DNA from: Halobacteriales archaeon QH_8_67_36
Lineage (GTDB): Archaea > Halobacteriota > Halobacteria > Halobacteriales > Haloarculaceae
NCBI GenBank assembly: GCA_003021755.1
Contig: PXQZ01000111.1
Span: 1-10,447 of the forward strand
DNA length: 10,447 nt
Direction of reading: 5' to 3'
The notes under the pieces were generated by a model, which saw nothing but the letters and a program-made list of their open reading frames with translations, was not told where the DNA came from and did no database searches. Below, in pieces: positions 6,752 to 10,447 of this stretch (positions are counted from its first letter, which is position 1; every line of letters starts with the position of its first letter). The position numbers and the translations under genes are program-made.

Positions 6752-8067
6752 TTTACCACCTCCGTGATCGCCCCGACGAGGCCGTCTTCGGCCTCGGCGG
6801 TCACCTCCGTGGCCGAAACCTGAATCAGGTGTTCGCCCACGGCGTGGACGGCGTACCCCGCCGCCGCGAGGTCTTCCACGACCGCGCGGGCGGGCCGGTC
6901 GGTGCGGGCGACGAACTCCCGGAAGTGGTGGCCGTCGTGGACCGGTGCCTGCACGCCGGTCACGTCGTCGAACCGGGCCGCGAGGTCACGCGGTCGCGTC
7001 ACGCAGTCCTCGGCGAGGTCGACGAGTCCGTCCGGACCGAGCCACGCGGCGTGTATCGCCGTCCGTAGCGCCACCCACGACTGGTTCGTACAGATGTTCG
7101 AGGTGGCCCGCTCCTTGCGGATGTGCTGTTCGCGGGTCTGGAGCGTCAGCGTGTACGCCCGGCGCCCCTCGCTGTCCTCGCTCGCGCCGACCAGCCGGCC
7201 GGGGACCTGCCGCAGGTATGTCTCTCGCGTGACGAACATCCCGAGTCCGAAGCCGTAGGCGGTGCCCGTTCCCAGCGAGGCGGCGTCGCCCACCACCACG
7301 TCGGCACCCACGTCGGCGGGCCGCTCCAGCAGCGCCAGCGCGACGGGGTCCGAGCCCAGACAGAACAGCGCATCGTGGTCGTCGGCGAGGGCGCCGACGT
7401 CCGCAAGGCGCTCCTCGATGACGCCCCGGACTGTGGGCGTCTCGGCGTACACCATCGCCACGTCGCCGTCGATGGTCCCGGCGAGCGCGTCCACGTCTGT
7501 CTGCCCGTCGGCCATCGGGTACGACTCGATGGCGAGGCCGGGGCCGTCGGCGTAGTTCGCCAGCACCTCGCGCTTGCCCTCCCGGAGATGGTCCGGGACG
7601 AGTATCGTCTCCCCGGAGACGGAACGGACCCGCTGTGCGAGCGTCGCCGCCTCACCGAGTGCCGTCGCTTCGTCGTACATAGAACAGTTGGCCACGTCCA
7701 GTCCGGTGAGTTCGACCAGCATCGACTGGTACTCGAACAGGGCCTGCAGGAACCCCTGTGCGACCTCCGGCTGGTACTGCGTGTAGGAGGTCAGAAACTC
7801 GGAGCGACTCGACAGGTCGTCGACCACCGAGGGGACGTAGTGGGTGTAGTGGCCCCGGCCGAGGAACTCGGTCAGGTCGTCGTTCCGGCCGAGCAGTCCG
7901 GCCGCCTCGCGGCGAACCTCCCGCTCGCCGTGTTCGGGGATGCCGAACTCGCCGTCGAAGGCAACCGACTGTGGTACGTCGAACAGTGCCTCGATGTCGT
8001 CGACGCCGACCGCGTCGAGCATCGCCTCCGTCTCGGCGTCGGTGTGTGGGGCGTAGGGGCTGGTCAT
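6748..8067 (-). CDS. gcvPA: Glycine dehydrogenase (decarboxylating) subunit 1
   Basis: This 439-residue protein is the N-terminal-half subunit of the two-subunit P-protein. It has the PLP-transferase fold, but the catalytic lysine is carried by GcvPB, with which it forms the active complex. Family signatures are the HTDAETEAML start (residues 8-17), YTQYQPEVAQG (95-105), NCSMYDEATA (127-136) and QTREQHIRKERATSNICTNQ (310-329). The reading frame is open further upstream to 8259, but the added residues are Arg-rich and overlap gcvH. The ATG at 8067 gives the family-typical N-terminus (MTSPYAPHTD). No clear Shine-Dalgarno sequence precedes it. It is separated from gcvH by 107 bp, the only sizeable gap in the operon, and overlaps gcvPB by 4 nt. 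No missing segments are seen. Confidence 0.95.
   Translation of the reverse strand: MTSPYAPHTDAETEAMLDAVGVDDIEALFDVPQSVAFDGEFGIPEHGEREVRREAAGLLGRNDDLTEFLGRGHYTHYVPSVVDDLSSRSEFLTSYTQYQPEVAQGFLQALFEYQSMLVELTGLDVANCSMYDEATALGEAATLAQRVRSVSGETILVPDHLREGKREVLANYADGPGLAIESYPMADGQTDVDALAGTIDGDVAMVYAETPTVRGVIEERLADVGALADDHDALFCLGSDPVALALLERPADVGADVVVGDAASLGTGTAYGFGLGMFVTRETYLRQVPGRLVGASEDSEGRRAYTLTLQTREQHIRKERATSNICTNQSWVALRTAIHAAWLGPDGLVDLAEDCVTRPRDLAARFDDVTGVQAPVHDGHHFREFVARTDRPARAVVEDLAAAGYAVHAVGEHLIQVSATEVTAEAEDGLVGAITEVVK
6757..6763 (-). promoter_or_regulatory. Shine-Dalgarno site of gcvPB
   Basis: GGAGGTG on the minus strand, 5 nt before the gcvPB ATG and inside the end of gcvPA. It fits the archaeal anti-SD end of 16S rRNA. 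With the ATGA stop-start overlap it points to coupled translation that keeps the two P-protein subunits in balance. Confidence 0.75.
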
Positions 8068-8174
8068 AGTAGCTGTCCGGAGAGCCGTCGAACGGTCCCG
8101 CGAGCGGACATCAGTGTCATACAGTTGCGGCCGGCCGCATATGATTATCCCGATTCGACCACCCCGGTGCCGGC
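8068..8174 (-). promoter_or_regulatory. gcvH-gcvPA spacer, possible internal promoter
   Basis: This 107-bp gap is in an otherwise overlapping operon. It contains a perfect 12-bp palindrome GCGGCCGGCCGC at 8127-8138 and an adjacent AT-rich stretch at 8139-8148 that reads GGATAATCATAT on the minus strand. This could be a weak internal promoter or a structured leader allowing gcvPA-gcvPB to be expressed apart from gcvT-gcvH. There is no recognisable riboswitch, and the evidence for function is positional only. Confidence 0.3.
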
Positions 8175-8558
8175 CTACGCGATCCGGTCGCGGTACGCGT
8201 CGGCGCCGAGCAGGTCGTCGAGTTCGCTCTCGTCGGCCAGTGTCACGTCGAGCATCCACCCCTCGCCGAAGGGGTCCTCGTTGACCAGTTCCGGCCGGTC
8301 GAAGAGGGCTTCGTTGACCGCGGTGACGGTGCCGGAGACGGGCGCGTAGATGTCCGAGACGGCCTTGATGGACTCGACGACGCCGAACCCCTCGCCCGCG
8401 GTCAGGTCGTCGCCCTCGGCGGGCAGTTCCACGAACACCACGTCACCGAGTTCGTCCTGTGCGAAGTCGGTGATGCCGACCCGTGCGGTGTCGTCGTCGG
8501 TACGGACCCACTCGTGCGATTCCAGGTATCGGTGGTCGTCTGGTACGTCGAAGCTCAT
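8175..8558 (-). CDS. gcvH: Glycine cleavage system H protein
   Basis: This 127-residue lipoyl-carrier protein shuttles the aminomethyl group from the P-protein to GcvT and electrons to dihydrolipoamide dehydrogenase. Family features are the N-terminal YLESHEWVR (residues 11-19), VGITDFAQDELGDVVFVELP (27-46), and the lipoylation site Lys65 in VVESIKAVSDIYAPVSG. The C-terminal part has NEDPFGEGWM, as in other H proteins. Length is normal. The ATG overlaps the gcvT stop as ATGA, so translation is probably coupled; no independent Shine-Dalgarno sequence is evident. Lipoate attachment must be done by a ligase or transferase encoded outside this window. Confidence 0.97.
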   Translation of the reverse strand: MSFDVPDDHRYLESHEWVRTDDDTARVGITDFAQDELGDVVFVELPAEGDDLTAGEGFGVVESIKAVSDIYAPVSGTVTAVNEALFDRPELVNEDPFGEGWMLDVTLADESELDDLLGADAYRDRIA

Positions 8559-9640
8559 CCGTCGATGAATGGCGTCGCCCGGGTACGTGCTTCCTTCGAT
8601 TCGCCGCGGATGACCACCCTGACGGGCGTGTCGGGGTCGGTGTGCTCGGTTGGCAGGTACGCCAGCGCGATGGGCGTCCCCAGCGTCGGGCTCACCGTCC
8701 CGCTGGTAACGTGGCCCAGCGGGTTGCCCCCGGTGTCGGTGACGTCGTAGCCGTGGCGCGGGACGCCGCGGTCGAGCAGTTCGAGTCCGACGAGTCGCTC
8801 GTCGACCCCGTCGCGGGCTTGTGCGGCAAGAGGGTCACGACCGACGAAGTCCGTCTCCAGGTCGACCGTTCGGCCGATGTCGGCCTCGTAGGGCGTCCGG
8901 GGCTCGTCGGTCGGGTGGAACTCCTGGCCGGAGAGGAGAAAGCCCATCTCGAGCCGGAGGGTGTCTCGCGCACCGAGCCCGCAGGGCTGACAGTCGAAGG
9001 CTGACCACACCGTCTCCGCGTCCCCGGTCGGACAGAGGAGTTCGAAGCCGGTTTCGCCGGTGTATCCGGTGCGGGCGACGAGCGTCTCGCTTCCCGCAAC
9101 GGTGTCGCTTGCCACCTCGAACCGGCTCAGCGAGTCGAGTTCGAGGTCCGTCTCGGCCGCCAGTAGCGTCTCGGCGTCCGGCCCCTGTAGGGCGACCATC
9201 GCGTACGCCTCGGTGCGGTTGGTCACCGTCGCCGTCAGTCCCCACTTCTCGCGGTGGCTGACCCACCGCTCGGTCATCTCCCCGTCTTGGCCCGCGTTCG
9301 GGATGAAGAGATAGTCGTCCGCGGCACCGTCGGGCAACCGGTAGATGATGATGTCGTCGAGGAGGCATCCGTCCTCGTCGGTGACGCCTGAATACTGGGC
9401 GTCGCCGGGCGCCAGTACCGCCACGTCGGTCGTCGTCAGCCGCTGGGTGAGATCGAGCGCGTCGGGGCCGCTGACGGTCACCTGACCCATGTGTGAGACA
9501 TCGAACTTCCCGGCCGCCTCCCGGACCACAATATGTTCGGTGCGAGTCGAGTCGAACTCGACGGGCATCTCCCAGCCGCCGAAGTCGGTGAGGGTGGCGT
9601 CCTCGTACACCCCCGCCAGTGGGGGTCGTCGGAGCGTCAT
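8555..9640 (-). CDS. gcvT: Glycine cleavage system T protein (aminomethyltransferase)
   Basis: This 361-residue aminomethyltransferase (EC 2.1.2.10) moves the methylene group from aminomethyl-lipoyl-GcvH to the tetrahydrofolate-type carrier and releases ammonia. Signatures are TDFGGWEMPVEF (residues 18-29), GKFDVSHMGQ (44-53), LLDDIIIYRL with the conserved Asp pair (95-96), VALQGPDA (149-156), TGYTGETGFEL (191-201), GLGARDTLRLEMGFLLSGQEF (from 221) and SGTVSPTLG (313-321). The frame is open 32 codons further upstream to 9736, but that part is basic, unlike the family, and covers the probable promoter. The start at 9640 gives the usual N-terminus and has an SD-like GGGGGTGA 10 nt before it. 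It is the first gene of the gcv operon and its stop overlaps the gcvH start. Length is typical. Confidence 0.95.
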   Translation of the reverse strand: MTLRRPPLAGVYEDATLTDFGGWEMPVEFDSTRTEHIVVREAAGKFDVSHMGQVTVSGPDALDLTQRLTTTDVAVLAPGDAQYSGVTDEDGCLLDDIIIYRLPDGAADDYLFIPNAGQDGEMTERWVSHREKWGLTATVTNRTEAYAMVALQGPDAETLLAAETDLELDSLSRFEVASDTVAGSETLVARTGYTGETGFELLCPTGDAETVWSAFDCQPCGLGARDTLRLEMGFLLSGQEFHPTDEPRTPYEADIGRTVDLETDFVGRDPLAAQARDGVDERLVGLELLDRGVPRHGYDVTDTGGNPLGHVTSGTVSPTLGTPIALAYLPTEHTDPDTPVRVVIRGESKEARTRATPFIDG

Positions 9641-9650
9641 GGGTCGTGAG

Positions 9651-9658
9651 TCACCCCC
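9651..9658 (-). promoter_or_regulatory. Shine-Dalgarno site of gcvT
   Basis: GGGGGTGA on the minus strand lies 10 nt before the ATG at 9640. It differs by one base from the ideal GGAGGTGA and supports 9640 rather than 9736 as the start. Confidence 0.55.
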
Positions 9659-9701
9659 GGCGACCTTACGAGTTGGCCTTCGGGATGCTTTCGGCCGAGC
9701 G

Positions 9702-9710
9702 GATAAATCG
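9702..9710 (-). promoter_or_regulatory. Probable promoter of the gcv operon
   Basis: The minus strand reads CGATTTATCC here, a TTTATC TATA-type box. It predicts a start of transcription near 9678 and a leader of about 40 nt containing the SD site. An imperfect palindrome TATAGCGCGATA (9711-9722) sits immediately upstream and a second T-rich box (AATTTACTA) lies at about 9721-9730. The palindrome could be an operator or part of the BRE. No glycine riboswitch-like structure is recognised in the leader. Confidence 0.45.
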
Positions 9711-9783
9711 TATAGCGCGATAGTAAATTGGCTCATAGCTGTAATGCCACGACTCTAGAGCGGAGAAAACCTCGGCCCTGATC

Positions 9784-10116
9784 TTACTGCGGCCGAATCC
9801 GTCGGGAATCGGTAACGATGTCATTGGCCCGTCCGCGGTCGAACAGCGTCGGCGAAGCGGTCACCTGCCCAATGTCGTGGGAAAGAACGCTGGTAGTGAC
9901 GCTCGCTTCGTCATCGGATGTCCCCAGCTTGTCCTGTCGATACATCGAGTAGCGGAAGTGCGGCCCGCCGACGAGTCCGGTGACGATATCGACCGGAACC
10001 CGGGTGTCCGTCCCCGCGAGCATGCTCATTCCGGGGCGAGCGTCGACGTCGGCGAAGAAGAACAACGCCATCTGGAAAGAACTAGATGATGTATCGACAA
10101 TGGCACTAGCTAGCAC
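9784..10116 (-). CDS. Doubtful hypothetical protein or gene fragment
   Basis: This is a 110-codon frame starting at GTG 10116, with in-frame ATGs at 10029 and 10023. From about residue 20 on, composition is moderately acidic and codons mostly end in G or C (segment RVPVDIVTGLVGGPHFRYS at 39-57), which argues for real or recently real coding. The first ~15 codons are AT-rich (a run of Ser codons such as TCA, TCT and AGT) and are not gene-like. I do not recognise the family. No Shine-Dalgarno or convincing TATA box precedes any start. It may be a small hypothetical gene starting at 10029 or 10023, or the end of a broken gene whose earlier part is the hydrophobic frame at 10110-10223. Confidence 0.35.
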   Translation of the reverse strand: MLASAIVDTSSSSFQMALFFFADVDARPGMSMLAGTDTRVPVDIVTGLVGGPHFRYSMYRQDKLGTSDDEASVTTSVLSHDIGQVTASPTLFDRGRANDIVTDSRRIRPQ

Positions 10117-10223
10117 GAGGTGGACCGGGGAGGCGCTGTTCTTTCAGGAACGCCGTAGGCGATGAGAAGAGCGATTGTCCCATTGACCACGGCGGCTAGC
10201 GCCATCGAGGCCGTCAGTCCGGG
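10110..10223 (-). pseudogene. Possible relic encoding one membrane helix
   Basis: The minus strand is open between a TGA at 10226-10224 and a TAG at 10112-10110. An ATG at 10205 would begin a 31-residue peptide with a continuous hydrophobic stretch, MALAAVVNGTIALLIAYGVP. This looks like one transmembrane helix followed by a short disordered tail. It overlaps the start of the 9784-10116 frame by 7 nt in another phase. The two could be pieces of one gene split by a frameshift, or chance. No promoter or ribosome site is visible. Confidence 0.2.
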
Positions 10224-10337
10224 TCACGCTCCCGCTCTGTCGATACACCGCGTCCGGGCACATCAGAGGCCATCCCAGTGAACAGCCGGTCCGTGCAAAC
10301 AGCAGTCTGTCTCAGACTTCTCCGGCCGTTTCTATAT

Positions 10338-10374
10338 AGCGATATTCGATATATCGCTGTGCGCACGTTCGCAC
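10338..10374. repeat. Two adjacent short inverted repeats upstream of the last gene
   Basis: AGCGATAT (10338-10345) and ATATCGCT (10351-10358) form an 8-bp inverted repeat with a 5-bp spacer. Immediately next to it GTGCG (10359-10363) and CGCAC (10370-10374) form a second. The first lies in an AT-rich island (CTATATAG from 10333). The position, 47-83 bp before the ATG at 10421, suits an operator or an upstream activator site. Confidence 0.45.
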
Positions 10375-10389
10375 GGCCCGAAACACCAG

Positions 10390-10397
10390 AGCTAAAT
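10390..10397 (+). promoter_or_regulatory. Possible TATA element of the right-edge gene
   Basis: AGCTAAAT lies 24-31 bp before the ATG at 10421, the spacing expected for a leaderless haloarchaeal transcript. The match to TTTAWA-type boxes is weak. Confidence 0.3.
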
Positions 10398-10420
10398 CCA
10401 ATCGTCGGCGAGAGGGCGGT

Positions 10421-10447
10421 ATGAGCCTCCTCAGTCGGTTTCGCGAC
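10421..10447 (+). CDS. Start of an unidentified gene, cut by the window edge
   Basis: An ATG at 10421 opens a frame reading MSLLSRFRD through the last base of the window. Support comes from the plausible N-terminus, the TATA-like AGCTAAAT 24-31 bp upstream and the inverted repeats further upstream. Nine residues are too few to name a family. The purine run GAGAGGGCGG right before the ATG is too close to serve as a normal Shine-Dalgarno site. Confidence 0.45.

Larger units (their letters stand above)
9737..10420. other. Intergenic region with doubtful coding content
   Basis: This ~680-bp stretch between the gcv promoter and the partial gene at the right edge has no secure gene. It contains one moderately gene-like minus-strand frame (9784-10116), a short hydrophobic minus-strand frame just upstream of it (10110-10223), a featureless piece (10227-10325) and an AT-rich palindromic island (10331-10374). 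Base composition is more AT-rich and patchier than in the gcv genes. No tRNA, CRISPR or transposase is visible. Confidence 0.5.

Noticed and set aside
8068..8259. N-terminal extension of gcvPA to 8259
   Set aside because: The added residues are Arg-rich, overlap gcvH and do not fit the family. The ATG at 8067 gives the typical start.
7123..8349. Plus-strand open frame (408 codons) opposite gcvPA and gcvH
   Set aside because: It is a shadow of the gcv genes. It spans two real genes and their spacer and has no motif.
9641..9701. Glycine riboswitch in the gcvT leader
   Set aside because: The leader is only about 40 nt with no tandem aptamer-like structure, and I know of no glycine riboswitch typical of haloarchaea.
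9641..9736. N-terminal extension of gcvT to 9736
   Set aside because: It is basic, covers the probable TATA and SD sites, and the family motif starts right after the ATG at 9640.

Overview
The window reads as chromosomal DNA from a haloarchaeon (class Halobacteria). The GC content is high, the predicted proteins are strongly acidic, codons mostly end in G or C, and the promoter candidates are archaeal TATA-type. The intergenic DNA carries the runs of alternating CGCTC and GCGAA motifs common in haloarchaea. A member of the Haloarcula group is plausible, but the sequence alone does not settle the genus.

Layout. Positions 1-495 hold no gene but contain three well-formed inverted repeats. A 56-residue zinc-ribbon protein follows (496-666, plus). 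The next stretch without a convincing gene (667-1069) contains an 82-bp element with perfect 16-bp inverted ends and then a good archaeal promoter. That promoter drives a stand-alone receiver-domain response regulator (1070-1438, plus). The regulator converges, with a 4-nt overlap of stop codons, on a very large cytosolic sensor histidine kinase (1435-5265, minus). The kinase has a degenerate receiver, five PAS domains, two GAF domains and a complete kinase core. Upstream of it on the same strand is a compact glycine-cleavage operon, transcribed gcvT (9640-8555), gcvH (8558-8175), gcvPA (8067-6748), gcvPB (6751-5324). The last part (9641-10420) holds the gcv promoter region, a doubtful open frame, a possible membrane-protein relic and an AT-rich palindromic island in front of a gene cut off by the window end (10421 onward).

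How the genes work together. GcvPA and GcvPB form the two-subunit P-protein that decarboxylates glycine and loads the aminomethyl group on the lipoyl arm of GcvH (Lys65). GcvT passes the one-carbon unit to the folate carrier and releases ammonia. The fourth component, dihydrolipoamide dehydrogenase, is not in the window and must be encoded elsewhere. The kinase and the lone receiver are probably a signalling pair. A link to glycine metabolism is suggested only by position and is unproven.

Most of the window is well-understood haloarchaeal housekeeping and signalling. The items most worth a second look are two ~80-bp palindromic elements (64-143 and 837-918) that may be one family, the Val-for-Asp receiver on the kinase, and the untidy region at 9784-10223.
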